Shown piece after piece: positions 23,679 to 32,164 of a stretch of DNA of 64,000 nucleotides. Source of the stretch: Balneolaceae bacterium UBA3186 (GTDB taxonomy: Bacteria > Bacteroidota > Rhodothermia > Balneolales > Balneolaceae); the NCBI GenBank assembly GCA_002364085.1, contig DEXK01000013.1, positions 372,928 through 436,927 on the forward strand, in the 5' to 3' direction. Numbering within the stretch: the first letter of the stretch is position 1; every line of letters begins with the position of its first letter. The notes beneath the pieces were generated by a model. It saw only the letters and a list, made by a program, of their open reading frames with translations, had not been told where the DNA came from and did no database searches. The translations under genes and the position numbers were made by a program.

Positions 23679-24017
23679 ATGAATGAAATTTCCTGGAAAG
23701 ATTTTGAGCAAGTTGAATTGAGAGTAGGTACAATCACAGAAGTCAAAGATTTTCCTGAAGCCAGAAAGCCTGCTTATAAACTTGAAATAGATTTTGGTAA
23801 AGAGATTGGATTTAAAAAATCATCTGCTCAAATAACAGAACACTATAAAAAAGAAGATCTAATAGGCAGGCAGATTATTGCCGTTATAAATTTTCCATCA
23901 AAACAAATTGGTCCATTCATGTCAGAATGCTTAGTAACCGGATTACCGGACTCCGAAGGCAGAGTAGTTCTTATCAGCCCGGATCAAAAAGTCGAAAACG
24001 GCTCAAAATTATATTAA
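23679..24017 (+). CDS. csaA: tRNA-binding-domain protein, CsaA-like
   Basis: A 112-residue OB-fold protein equal in length to Bacillus CsaA. It opens with ISWKDFEQVELRVGTI, includes ARKPAYKLEIDFG and SSAQITEHY, and ends in the GLPDSEGRVVLISPD segment typical of the EMAP/Trbp111 tRNA-binding fold. CsaA is described as an export-related chaperone that can also bind tRNA; the true role is unsettled. The ATG at 23679 is preferred to an upstream in-frame TTG at 23661, which lies within the previous gene. A lipoprotein gene follows after 15 bases. Confidence 0.88.
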   Translation: MNEISWKDFEQVELRVGTITEVKDFPEARKPAYKLEIDFGKEIGFKKSSAQITEHYKKEDLIGRQIIAVINFPSKQIGPFMSECLVTGLPDSEGRVVLISPDQKVENGSKLY

Positions 24018-24032
24018 ACTTAACAAACCAGA

Positions 24033-25112
24033 ATGAAGAAATTACTTTTTATAGTGCTTATTCCACTACTAGTATCATGTGGAAGCTCAAAATATAGCAT
24101 TGAACAACCTTCTGAATTAATTGAAGACCAACCCTTGAATGCACAGGAAGAAGGTTGGTTGCAACTTGGAATTATTAGTCACGACGAACAAGATTATGAT
24201 CAGGCAAAAGAATATTATAAAAGAATTCTACAGCAAAAGCCTAATTCAGCATCAGCTTTGTACGAGATATCATACTCATCGATGGAGTCAAATAATCTGG
24301 AAGAAGCGCTTGTCTATCTAAAACAAGGAGAAAAGATCGACAGCGAAAATTTGTACTTATTTTATCATATGCATGGCATAACACTTGATATGCTGGGTAA
24401 ACCAAAAGAAGCTATTAAGGCATTTAAAAAAGGAATAGAAGTAAATCCAAACTTTCACTTACTGCATTATAGTCTAGCTATTACCTCGTTAAACGTTGGG
24501 GATAGTGATCAGGGAATGATAAGCTTACAAAATGCTGTACTTACTAACTTTGAACATTCCAGTAGTCACCTTTTGCTAGGTAATTTATATAGAAGTAACG
24601 GGAATACAATCCCTGCAATACTAGCTTATACTTATTTTCTGTTTTACGAATCAGATACTCCAAGAAGTGATGAAGTCTTTCAACTTATTAATGAATCGTT
24701 TGATTCATCCGAAAGAGATACAACAACTAATGAGATAAATATTACATTAAATGCACTTTTCGGAAATTCACAAGACAATGAACAAATGAATGGACTTGGG
24801 ACGGTAATAGCCTTGCACAGTGTCTCATCCAAGTATAAAAAAGAAGGAGAACAATTATCAGAAATAGAGTTTCTTGTGGAAAATTATGAGTACATGTTGA
24901 ATCTTCTGGGAGAAACTCAGGAAGATTATGAGGAAAAAGGATTTGTCAGGGAGTTTTACGTGCCTTACTTAGTTCAGGTTAAAGAGGCTGGTTATTTAGA
25001 AACGCTTGTATATCTGTTGTTTGAACATTCGAACTATGAAGGTGTAAAAGAATGGATTATTAATGATTGTGTAAAATGCGAAGAATTTTACGAGTGGACG
25101 CCCGGAGAATGA
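24033..25112 (+). CDS. TPR-repeat lipoprotein
   Basis: A 359-residue lipoprotein with a classic signal and lipobox (LLVSCGSS; acylated cysteine near residue 16). It has about four tetratricopeptide repeats over roughly residues 38-200 (EGWLQLGIISHDEQDYDQAK, PNSASALYEISYSSMESNN, and the GKPKEAIKAFKKGIEVNPN repeat). The last 150 residues lack repeats and are acidic. Such proteins usually scaffold envelope complexes. No partner can be named from the context. Confidence 0.8.
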   Translation: MKKLLFIVLIPLLVSCGSSKYSIEQPSELIEDQPLNAQEEGWLQLGIISHDEQDYDQAKEYYKRILQQKPNSASALYEISYSSMESNNLEEALVYLKQGEKIDSENLYLFYHMHGITLDMLGKPKEAIKAFKKGIEVNPNFHLLHYSLAITSLNVGDSDQGMISLQNAVLTNFEHSSSHLLLGNLYRSNGNTIPAILAYTYFLFYESDTPRSDEVFQLINESFDSSERDTTTNEINITLNALFGNSQDNEQMNGLGTVIALHSVSSKYKKEGEQLSEIEFLVENYEYMLNLLGETQEDYEEKGFVREFYVPYLVQVKEAGYLETLVYLLFEHSNYEGVKEWIINDCVKCEEFYEWTPGE

Positions 25113-25135
25113 GCATTAGGAAACAATAATTCATT

Positions 25136-25165
25136 TTTGCGGTAATAATTATCTGCTTAGTTTTA
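25136..25165 (+). promoter_or_regulatory. Possible promoter for the DUF2141 gene
   Basis: TTTG (25136-25139) and TAGTTTTA (25158-25165), 18 bases apart, resemble the Bacteroidota -33/-7 boxes and end 13 bases before the ATG. The second box deviates at its last base. Confidence 0.35.
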
Positions 25166-25178
25166 CAAAAAACAGATT

Positions 25179-25634
25179 ATGAAAAGTAAATTACACTTTG
25201 TAGCATTATTGGTATTCCTATTTTATGCGGGGCAAGTTTCGAAAGCTCAGGAGATTTCCTATCCTGAAAATAGAGACTTCACTGAATTCAAACTCTACAT
25301 TCAAGGAATAGAAGATCTTAAAGGGGAAATTAGAATTGCAGTATTTAATTCTAAAGAGAAGTACACTAAAGAGCCGATTCATGCTATAGTGTTACCTGCC
25401 GACAGCTCCACTATTATCTGGAAACAAGAAATGCTCCCATCCGGTGAATATGCAATAGCTGTTTATCACGATAAAAATGAGAATGGCAAAATAGATACAA
25501 ATTTATTGGGGATCCCAAAAGAGAATTACGGATTTTCGAATAACGCAAGAGGGAGATTTGGTCCGGCTTCATGGGAAGATTCTATGTTTATTGTTGATGG
25601 AAATAATTTTTCTACTTCTATCATTATTAAGTAG
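25179..25634 (+). CDS. DUF2141 secreted protein
   Basis: A 151-residue exported protein with a signal peptide (about 1-23, ending VSKAQ). The DUF2141 domain is recognised by KGEIRIAVFNSKEKY, the LPSGEYAIAVYHDKNENGKIDTN loop, where DKNENGKID looks like a calcium-type EF loop, and the FGFSNNARG-like YGFSNNARGRFGPASWEDS. The fold is a small beta-sandwich; its function is unknown. It stands alone between the TPR lipoprotein and a small membrane protein. Confidence 0.88.
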   Translation: MKSKLHFVALLVFLFYAGQVSKAQEISYPENRDFTEFKLYIQGIEDLKGEIRIAVFNSKEKYTKEPIHAIVLPADSSTIIWKQEMLPSGEYAIAVYHDKNENGKIDTNLLGIPKENYGFSNNARGRFGPASWEDSMFIVDGNNFSTSIIIK

Positions 25635-25714
25635 CCTTTCTTAGAATTTTGAATTTATACCCGTATTTCAGTTTATTCTGAAGCAACAGCTTAACTAACA
25701 ACAACGAGGTATAT

Positions 25715-25966
25715 ATGGATAATCGTGAAACAGCCCCGGTTATGTCAATGAAGGACTGGCTTATCACACTATTGATAACTTGTATTCCAATGGTAGGATT
25801 TATAATGCTTTTTGTTTGGGGATTTAGTGATACTGCTAATCCTAATAAAAGAAACTGGTCTAGAGCTGCTTTAATAGTGATTGTACTATCAACAGTTCTA
25901 TATTTTGTGCTAATTGGATTAATTTTTGGAGCCATGATGGCTTCAGGGGTTTTTGAAGGACTTTAA
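25715..25966 (+). CDS. Small two-helix membrane protein
   Basis: An 83-residue protein with two hydrophobic helices (about 13-35 and 49-75) joined by a short polar loop, TANPNKRNWSRA. The pattern MKDWLITLLITCIPMVGFIM...WGFSD.ANPNKRNW is familiar from small conserved bacterial membrane proteins that loosely resemble the CD225/dispanin arrangement, but I cannot name a role. A strong terminator follows, which supports a real short transcript. Confidence 0.7.
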   Translation: MDNRETAPVMSMKDWLITLLITCIPMVGFIMLFVWGFSDTANPNKRNWSRAALIVIVLSTVLYFVLIGLIFGAMMASGVFEGL

Positions 25967-25985
25967 AATCTAAAAATCTTACCCA

Positions 25986-26012
25986 AAAGCTCTGATTTGC
26001 AGAGCTTTTTTT
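25986..26012 (+). terminator. Terminator after the small membrane protein
   Basis: Perfect stem AAAGCTCTG (25986-25994) with CAGAGCTTT (26000-26008), 5-base loop, then a T run. Confidence 0.85.
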
Positions 26013-26067
26013 ATTTCGAAACAGGATCCTTTTTTGATCGTAATCGACCTTCAAAATAACAGAGGTT

Positions 26068-27282
26068 ATGAGTCAATTCTTTAAATCAATTTCGATAGCT
26101 CTTCAAAATATAAGAGCAAACCCGCTTCATACATTTTTATCTACTTTAGGAATCATAATCGGTGTTGCTGCTTTAGTGGGTATTCTGGCATTAGGTGACG
26201 GGCTGGAACAAACCGGTAGAGAACAAATAGCGAATACAACTTCACTGAATTTTATAACCGTAAACTCTAAGCGTACCAAAGTAATTGATGAAATTCGAAT
26301 TGAAATAAAAAACAGACCTGAATTCACTATTAAAAATGTTCACGAGTTAAGATCATTAGTTAATGATAAAGCTCTTTTAGAGTACACAGGAATCCGTTCT
26401 ACTGAAATATCTTTCAGAGATTCTACTTCCGGAATTTATCTGCAGGGAACGATGGAGTCTGGCTTAGATTTTTCAAACGATAGCTTGTTGCTGGGAAGGT
26501 TTATAACTGAAGAAGATGTAATGAACTCTTCAAATGTTATAGTTTTATCTCAGGAGATTGCATTTAAGCTTTCAGAGACGGGGCAGGATCTAGCTGGGAA
26601 AATGGTTAGAATTGAAGAGAGTGAATTCAACGTTGTAGGAATTATTAAGGGAAGCAATCAAAGCAGGCAAAAGGTTTTTATTCCTGTAACAGCATATACT
26701 AACTTATCAAAATCTTATCCGAACATTATTCTTAAAGCTAACAAAGCTGAGCAAATTCCTGAACTTGAGGATGAGATCAAAAAATGGCTAGATCGTTCGT
26801 TTGAAGAAACCAGCGATGCGTTTACTATTTCTACAAACAGAGCTCGTGTGGAGCAATTTTCTCAAGGTATACTTTTATTCAAATTGATAATGGGAGCTAT
26901 AACCGGAATATCAGTTTTAGTAGGGGGAATAGGAGTAATGAATGTGTTATTGATATCCGTCACTGAAAGAACAAAAGAAATTGGAATCCGAAAAGCTACC
27001 GGCGCAAAAAAGAAAGATATAGTCTTTCAATTTATGGCAGAGTCAGTAACTATCTCTTTTGTAGGATGTATTTTGGGTTGGATAGTAGGAATAATAGGGA
27101 TCTTTATTTTTGTACCCATTGTAAATTCATTTACAGAAATAGGACAATTCCGGGCGGCAATAAGCTCAGGTACAGTACTATCAATATTGATTATTGCACT
27201 GGTAGTGGGAATTGTATTTGGCACGTATCCGGCATGGCGAGCTGCACAACTAACTCCTGTTGATGCAATTCGCCGTGAATAA
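26068..27282 (+). CDS. ABC transporter permease, MacB/FtsX type
   Basis: A 404-residue permease with one helix near the N-terminus (about 19-41), a large periplasmic MacB core domain (about 45-270), and three C-terminal helices that form the FtsX domain. The conserved cytoplasmic loop is TERTKEIGIRKATGAKKKDI, and the end is APAWRA-like (YPAWRAAQLTPVDAIRRE). MacB-type systems use force from an ATPase to move lipoproteins, peptides or drugs across the envelope. No ATP-binding subunit gene is adjacent, so the partner is encoded elsewhere. Confidence 0.9.
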   Translation: MSQFFKSISIALQNIRANPLHTFLSTLGIIIGVAALVGILALGDGLEQTGREQIANTTSLNFITVNSKRTKVIDEIRIEIKNRPEFTIKNVHELRSLVNDKALLEYTGIRSTEISFRDSTSGIYLQGTMESGLDFSNDSLLLGRFITEEDVMNSSNVIVLSQEIAFKLSETGQDLAGKMVRIEESEFNVVGIIKGSNQSRQKVFIPVTAYTNLSKSYPNIILKANKAEQIPELEDEIKKWLDRSFEETSDAFTISTNRARVEQFSQGILLFKLIMGAITGISVLVGGIGVMNVLLISVTERTKEIGIRKATGAKKKDIVFQFMAESVTISFVGCILGWIVGIIGIFIFVPIVNSFTEIGQFRAAISSGTVLSILIIALVVGIVFGTYPAWRAAQLTPVDAIRRE

Positions 27283-27288
27283 AGATTC

Positions 27289-28638
27289 CTATTTTTGGGT
27301 AATTATCACATTTCCATTTCGGGATTCTATCTCCATTTGCCCGGTTCCGTTTCCTACTGTACCTTCAATTTTCGTTGAATTCCTTTCATCAACGAGTGTA
27401 GCATTATTAAGTTTATAGGGGTGAGTTAGTTTTCCATAAGTAACAAAGAACCTGACATTGCCCGAAAATGCTGAAGCAAGGTTGAGCTTTATTGTAGTAT
27501 ATGAAGATTCGATATTAACCAGATTTAAATGATTCAATGCATTTATTTCAATATCGCCTGATCGATTTTCTATTTGTATTTCAGAGCCCTCAAAGTCGTC
27601 AAGTTTGATCTTATTGTAATCACCGGAAATTCTACATGAACCTTTAAGATTGCTGGCTGAAACCTTTCCAGACCTGTTAGTGATAGAAACATCTTTTGCA
27701 ATATCTTCAAGTTCAATATTCAGATACCCACCATTTATCATGAGTCTTCCAAGTACATTATTTAGCTCCAGTTTTGCTGATTTACTTTCTATTTGAACCT
27801 GTTCTCCTCTTAGGTTAGAAGCCTTGATATTTGAATAATCTCCTGATATAAATACGCTTTCTGCTCCATCAAGATTAATAGTTCCATTTTTGTTATTGAT
27901 TTGAACATTACCTCTGATATTAGTGAGTTCATAGTCGGTATAATCGCCATTCGCTCTGAAATCAGAATCCAGATCAAAAGCATTTACAGTCCCGCTTTTA
28001 TTTTCAACGAAAAGAGTCCCTGTAATTTTAGAAAGATTCATTTTTGAATAATTGCTACTTACTTTCAGATTTCCTTTAATATTTTTAGCATCTACAGTAG
28101 CGGAACGACTCGTTATTTCTACATCACCGGCAACAGAATTAACATCAACATTACCGTATTCATTATAAACTGTAACTGATTCGCCTATTTGATTTAACTT
28201 TACAGACCCACTTCTATTTTCAATTTTTGCTGTACGCTCAATGTTAGTTACATCTATTTTTGAATATCTGGTAACCATTTCCAGATCTATTTTAGATGGG
28301 ATATTAAGTGTAAGTATGTTCTTCTTTATCCTGTAATTAACGTTCTTTTTTTTGTGCTCAGGAAATTCGATGTTTAGATATGCATTACCGCCATTCAATC
28401 TAAAATCCGGTTCAAAATTCATAAAAAGGTGGTTATAAGCCTGATCATTTCCTTCAAATTCATAGGTGTAAGTAATTTGATCGGTATCGGATCCTTTGAG
28501 GTTAATGGTCATACCTGCATCGATTCGGATCATTAATTGATCAAGATTTAATGTGTTAAACGAGCCCTCTTTGTTACCACTTTGGGCAAAAACAGATGCG
28601 GGTATTAGAATGAAAAGTATAATTGCCAGATTTTTCAT
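27289..28638 (-). CDS. DUF4097-type beta-helical exported protein
   Basis: A 449-residue exported protein with a signal peptide (about 1-18). The body is a long run of roughly 20-residue repeats, such as VEITSRSATVDAKNIKG, VQIENRSGDIEI and VSITNRSGKVSASNLKG. Asn/Ser-rich turns of this kind are typical of the DUF4097/adhesin-like beta-helix. It is the last gene of a sigma, anti-sigma, effector operon, overlapping the anti-sigma gene by four bases. By position it is the likely output or sensor of that system, for example an envelope stress protein (inference). Confidence 0.8.
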   Translation of the reverse strand: MKNLAIILFILIPASVFAQSGNKEGSFNTLNLDQLMIRIDAGMTINLKGSDTDQITYTYEFEGNDQAYNHLFMNFEPDFRLNGGNAYLNIEFPEHKKKNVNYRIKKNILTLNIPSKIDLEMVTRYSKIDVTNIERTAKIENRSGSVKLNQIGESVTVYNEYGNVDVNSVAGDVEITSRSATVDAKNIKGNLKVSSNYSKMNLSKITGTLFVENKSGTVNAFDLDSDFRANGDYTDYELTNIRGNVQINNKNGTINLDGAESVFISGDYSNIKASNLRGEQVQIESKSAKLELNNVLGRLMINGGYLNIELEDIAKDVSITNRSGKVSASNLKGSCRISGDYNKIKLDDFEGSEIQIENRSGDIEINALNHLNLVNIESSYTTIKLNLASAFSGNVRFFVTYGKLTHPYKLNNATLVDERNSTKIEGTVGNGTGQMEIESRNGNVIITQK

Positions 28639-29129
28639 GATTGATCCTCTTGATTTAGTAAAATTTCTTTGTAGAAATCCAGTTTGGTAGCGTAAAGTCT
28701 TTTTAAACTTGTTTCTTTTGCAGGCGACGAGCCATTTATCAGCATATCAGATTTAATCTCATTGATGAGTTTGTCAATTTCAGCGATGGCAGTGGCTGTA
28801 GATTCAATAGAATTTTTGTTTTGCTCACTGGCCTGTTGAATTAATAAAGGGGTAAGGTGTTGCAATTGCTTTGTAGCGGTATTTAATGTCTCATACACTT
28901 GCTCTTCTGTTGAAGAACGATTAAAGAAATTGTTGTAAGTAGATACAACTCCAATGCTTGAAAAAATCAATAGAATCGCGGCGGCATTTCCTATTAAAAA
29001 GCTTTTCCAATGAAACAGTATACGAGCATTTTTGTTAGCTGAAATCTCAGATTCAATATTTTCCCACATCATTTCTTTTTGAAAAGGTGAGGGTTGATCT
29101 TGCTCGGAGTAAAATTTTTCTTCGTTCAT
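28635..29129 (-). CDS. Membrane-anchored anti-sigma-like protein
   Basis: A 164-residue protein with one membrane helix (about 48-68: FLIGNAAAILLIFSSIGVV). The acidic cytoplasmic N-terminus (EEKFYSEQDQPSPFQKEMMWENIESEI) has the length and composition of regions that hold a sigma factor, and the helical periplasmic part (about 75-164) is likely coiled coil. No zinc anti-sigma motif is visible. It overlaps the sigma gene by four bases upstream and the DUF4097 gene by four bases downstream, which is the main support for its role. Confidence 0.7.
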   Translation of the reverse strand: MNEEKFYSEQDQPSPFQKEMMWENIESEISANKNARILFHWKSFLIGNAAAILLIFSSIGVVSTYNNFFNRSSTEEQVYETLNTATKQLQHLTPLLIQQASEQNKNSIESTATAIAEIDKLINEIKSDMLINGSSPAKETSLKRLYATKLDFYKEILLNQEDQS

Positions 29130-29650
29130 TTCGAAACCAATGTTCTGAGTTCTTGTTTAGCACGATGTAGTATAATTCTTGATGATCCTTCTGTAATTCC
29201 AATCATTTGGGCTATTTCTGCATGGCTGTAATCCTCAGCAATGTGTAATAAACATATCATCCTTTTTTCAGGTGTAAGTTGTTGAATAGCCGATTTCGCT
29301 TTTTTCCATATCGTTGAATCTTCAACAGTTTCCTGAGACTCAGCTTCCATATATTTATCATCTAAATCTTCAAAGTGGATTTTCTTTCTCATGTCTGTCC
29401 TCATTTCATTCAAACCTATAGTAAATAACCAGGTCTTAAAACTTGAACGTTGATTGAATTGTGAGAGCTTTTTAAACGCTTTAATAAATGCTCTTTGTGT
29501 CCATTCTTCAATTTGAGAAGGTTGATCAGAAAACTGACACAGAAATCGATACAAAGCATCTACATGTAGATCATATAGTGTTTTAAAAGCACGTTGATTT
29601 CCCATCAATGCTTTTTCAATAAGTTCTATTTCGTTATTCGAATCTATCAA
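29126..29650 (-). CDS. ECF RNA polymerase sigma factor
   Basis: A 174-residue extracytoplasmic-function sigma factor. Region 2 is FKTLYDLHVDALYRFLCQFS ... AFIKAFKKLSQFNQRSSFKTWLFTI, binding core polymerase and the -10 element. Region 4 is LTPEKRMICLLHIAEDYSHAEIAQMIGITEGSSRIILHRAKQEL, with a helix-turn-helix for the -35 element. It is the first gene of the operon and is followed by its probable membrane anti-sigma partner. Confidence 0.93.
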   Translation of the reverse strand: MIDSNNEIELIEKALMGNQRAFKTLYDLHVDALYRFLCQFSDQPSQIEEWTQRAFIKAFKKLSQFNQRSSFKTWLFTIGLNEMRTDMRKKIHFEDLDDKYMEAESQETVEDSTIWKKAKSAIQQLTPEKRMICLLHIAEDYSHAEIAQMIGITEGSSRIILHRAKQELRTLVSK

Positions 29651-29721
29651 TAGGTAAATTTACTGCTTAGATGCAGAGATGCTCTCAAATGTTACAAAAA
29701 ACTGAAATAAAGTTATCATAT

Positions 29722-29745
29722 AAAAAAAGGGGCAAAAGCCCCTCT
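29722..29745 (-). terminator. Terminator of the 29750-30121 gene
   Basis: Stem AGGGGC (29728-29733) with GCCCCT (29738-29743). Read leftwards it is followed by a seven-base T run. Confidence 0.8.
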
Positions 29746-29749
29746 GAAA

Positions 29750-30121
29750 TTACTGATTTGGTCTTCTTCGTCTTTGGAAGAGTTCTTCTTTTATTTTTTC
29801 ATACTTCTTTTTTTGATCTGCAGTGAGCAATGCCTCTAACTCAGTATCTCTTTTATTTGAAATCGATTCTATTTTATTTCGATCGGGTCTCCCTCCAGAA
29901 GCCATGATTTTATCTCTGGCTGTAAAAAAATCTGTTAATATCGTTTCAGAAGAATCCAGTTGTTCTTTTGATAAGGACAATTCACTATTAAGCTTTTCTA
30001 AAAGTGTTTCCACTCTTTCTTCAATTGGAGGGGGAGTTGGGGCATTTTGTCTTTGTCTATTTTGAGAAAAACCAGTTGCAGTTAATAACAATAAGAACAA
30101 AGTAAGGGCTATAGTTTTCAT
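29750..30121 (-). CDS. Small periplasmic protein, Spy/CpxP-like architecture
   Basis: A 123-residue exported protein: signal peptide (about 1-19), a proline-rich stretch (NAPTPPPIEERV), a helical segment with LNSELSLSKEQLDSSETIL, and a second with LTADQKKKYEKIKEELF. Two LTxxQ-like helical pairs recall the Spy/CpxP periplasmic chaperone group, but the match is loose. It lies just upstream of, and in line with, the sigma-factor operon but has its own terminator. It may be a member of that regulon (inference). Confidence 0.65.
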   Translation of the reverse strand: MKTIALTLFLLLLTATGFSQNRQRQNAPTPPPIEERVETLLEKLNSELSLSKEQLDSSETILTDFFTARDKIMASGGRPDRNKIESISNKRDTELEALLTADQKKKYEKIKEELFQRRRRPNQ

Positions 30122-30306
30122 GACTTTAAAATTATAATTGGGGATTTTGGTTCAATTATTAGACGACATATTTATCTATATCTTGCCCAACTTGTTTATT
30201 TCATTTCATAGCATTTATATGCTAACACGAAGATGCGGTTACAGATTTTATTTTAAAATCGTTATTTGGTTCAAGCAATTAAGCTTTATTCAAAAAAGGA
30301 GGCACC

Positions 30307-30903
30307 ATGAAACGGTTCATAACTTTAATTCTATTCTTGGTAATATTTTTAGGAACAGAAAGTGTACTATCTCAAGCACGAATTTCATTTGAGGTTTCTT
30401 ACCGCACAGATACTAAGCCTAATACATACGGCAATAAAGATATACGTGAGTTTCATGCCTTTCAAAAAGATGTAAGTGATTTTGATAAAGCTGTTTACAG
30501 AGAAAAGATCAGAAAAGCACAGCGCGTCAAGAATGATATTCTACGCAGAATGAAGAAAGAAATATCTGACACTCAGGAAAAAATCAGGTTTCTGAAGTAC
30601 GAAAACAAACAATTCTACAATCAAGGCCTGAGAAAAAAAGGAGAGCACACTAATAAGTACAGTAAAAGAAATTCTGGTAGCAGTTTATATAGATCCGGAA
30701 ATCTTGAACAACTTAATGATCAACTACGAATCCAAAAAAGGATTTACTTTAAATTAGTAAACATGGACTTGAACAGAGGGCGGTATTTCTTTGAACAAGC
30801 GCGAAGGCATCAACGATTAATGGAGGACTTCGAAGAGACTCTAAGATTCGATATAGATAACTCCTTCAAAGATTACAGAACAAGAAACCGAAGAGGTAAA
30901 TAA
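30307..30903 (+). CDS. Exported, highly charged helical protein of unknown function
   Basis: A 198-residue protein with a signal peptide (about 1-22, ending VLSQA). The rest is rich in Lys, Arg and Glu, with heptad-like stretches (about 60-100 and 135-195) predicting coiled coil. No catalytic motif is seen and no family is recognised. A possible Shine-Dalgarno-like AGGAGG occurs at 30298-30303, only a few bases before the ATG, which is rare in this genome. A terminator hairpin stands at 30909-30937. Confidence 0.6.
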   Translation: MKRFITLILFLVIFLGTESVLSQARISFEVSYRTDTKPNTYGNKDIREFHAFQKDVSDFDKAVYREKIRKAQRVKNDILRRMKKEISDTQEKIRFLKYENKQFYNQGLRKKGEHTNKYSKRNSGSSLYRSGNLEQLNDQLRIQKRIYFKLVNMDLNRGRYFFEQARRHQRLMEDFEETLRFDIDNSFKDYRTRNRRGK

Positions 30904-30906
30904 TCT

Positions 30907-30937
30907 AAAAAAGCCGTTGATTGCAACGGCTTTTTTT
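30907..30937. terminator. Bidirectional terminator
   Basis: AAAGCCGTTG (30910-30919) pairs with CAACGGCTTT (30924-30933), flanked by an A run on the left and a T run on the right. It serves both the plus-strand gene ending at 30903 and the minus-strand gene ending at 30936, whose stop codon lies in the T run. Confidence 0.85.
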
Positions 30938-31214
30938 ATGTAACGTCTCTTAAATCTTTATTTCTTGAAAATACGGAACGGGCATAAGGACAAAGAGGCA
31001 GTATTTTAATATTATTTTCTCTGGCGAATTCAACTGAGTGTAAAACAAGTTTCATTCCTAGGCCTTCTCCTCTGTGTTTGTCAGAGACCTCTGTATGATC
31101 TAGTATAATTTTTTCACTACCGGCTTTCGAATAGGTTAACTCTGCTATTCTGGTATTGTCATCCAAAATATAAAAAGCACCTTTTGTTTCAGTTTCTTCG
31201 TGTTGTATTTTCAT
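30936..31214 (-). CDS. Small GNAT N-acetyltransferase (YidJ/YjdJ-like)
   Basis: A 92-residue minimal GNAT domain. AELTYSKAGSEKIILDHTEV is followed by the acetyl-CoA loop HRGEGLGMKLVLHSVEFARE (about 47-66) and ILPLCPYARSVFSRN. This is the short single-domain type seen in human GTLF3B-like and bacterial YjdJ-like proteins. Substrate unknown. It is monocistronic and divergent from the beta-propeller gene. Confidence 0.88.
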   Translation of the reverse strand: MKIQHEETETKGAFYILDDNTRIAELTYSKAGSEKIILDHTEVSDKHRGEGLGMKLVLHSVEFARENNIKILPLCPYARSVFSRNKDLRDVT

Positions 31215-31258
31215 AAAATTAAAGCTGTTTCAAATTAAGGTACAAATCAATCTACTAA

Positions 31259-32116
31259 ATGAATTTTAAAACTACTTTTTTATTATTGATCGGTCTAACA
31301 TTATGGTTAAGCAATAGTGTTTATTCTCAGCCGACAAAGAAAATAGATCTTAAAAAGTATAAGAGGATAGATGAACCAGCTCGTGATGAGGTATCAGGAA
31401 TAGTTAAAGATTTTAGATATGAAGATGTGTACTGGGTGCATGGAGATTCTGGAACAAAGAACAGGATTTATGCTGTTAATGAAAAAGGGGAGATGTTACC
31501 TGATAAAGACTCTAAAGGTCTGGAGATTGTTGGAATAAAGAATAAAGACTGGGAAGATATAGCAATTGATAATGACGGGAATATTTTGATTGCAGATGTA
31601 GGTAATAATTGTAGTTGCAGATCAGACCAAACAATAATAAGAGTTAAGAGTCCGAATACAACTTCAAAATCTAATAACGATCCAGAAGTTTTTAAGATTA
31701 CTTATGAAAAGCCCGAGGGATTTCTCTATCGGTTTTTAAACTATTCAATGGATGTTGAGGCTGTTTTCTGGAAAGATGGTTCATTATTTGTACTTACAAA
31801 AAGATTTAGAGGAAGAGAAACTAAGCTATTCAGATTGGATACACTTACAGTTGACAAAGTAAATGAGTTCAAATTGGTACAAAAAGTAGATTTTGATGAC
31901 GAAGTTACTGCAGCTGATTACGCTTTCGGAAAACTCGCAGTATTAACTTACAAGTCATTATGGATTTTCCCCGAAAATGATACTGATGATTTTTTTGATG
32001 GTGATGTTATGCACTTTGAATTTGAAGCAGATCAGGTAGAAAGTGTAGCATTTATTGATTCTCAAACAGTTGTGATAGTTGAAGAAAATGGTGAAATGTA
32101 CAGAGTTCAGCTCTGA
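31259..32116 (+). CDS. Exported beta-propeller-like protein
   Basis: A 285-residue protein with a signal peptide (about 1-24). Repeated blade-like strands are visible: DVYWVHGDSGTKNRIYAVNEKGE, KNKDWEDIAIDNDGNILIADVGNN, VEAVFWKDGSLFVLTKR and VESVAFIDSQTVVIVEENGEMYRV. The order (DSG, DWEDIA..GN..IADVGDN-like) is typical of the esterase-like/phytase-like propeller family; substrate unknown. The gene ends inside the arm of a terminator-like hairpin shared with menB. Confidence 0.68.
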   Translation: MNFKTTFLLLIGLTLWLSNSVYSQPTKKIDLKKYKRIDEPARDEVSGIVKDFRYEDVYWVHGDSGTKNRIYAVNEKGEMLPDKDSKGLEIVGIKNKDWEDIAIDNDGNILIADVGNNCSCRSDQTIIRVKSPNTTSKSNNDPEVFKITYEKPEGFLYRFLNYSMDVEAVFWKDGSLFVLTKRFRGRETKLFRLDTLTVDKVNEFKLVQKVDFDDEVTAADYAFGKLAVLTYKSLWIFPENDTDDFFDGDVMHFEFEADQVESVAFIDSQTVVIVEENGEMYRVQL

Positions 32117-32141
32117 TTAAGTCTATTGATAATCAGAGCTG
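32108..32141. terminator. Bidirectional stem-loop between convergent genes
   Basis: Perfect 12-base arms CAGCTCTGATTA (32108-32119) and TAATCAGAGCTG (32130-32141). The left arm overlaps the last codons of the upstream gene. T runs are weak on both sides. Confidence 0.55.
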
Positions 32142-32164
32142 TTTAATGTGATACCAAGGTATAG

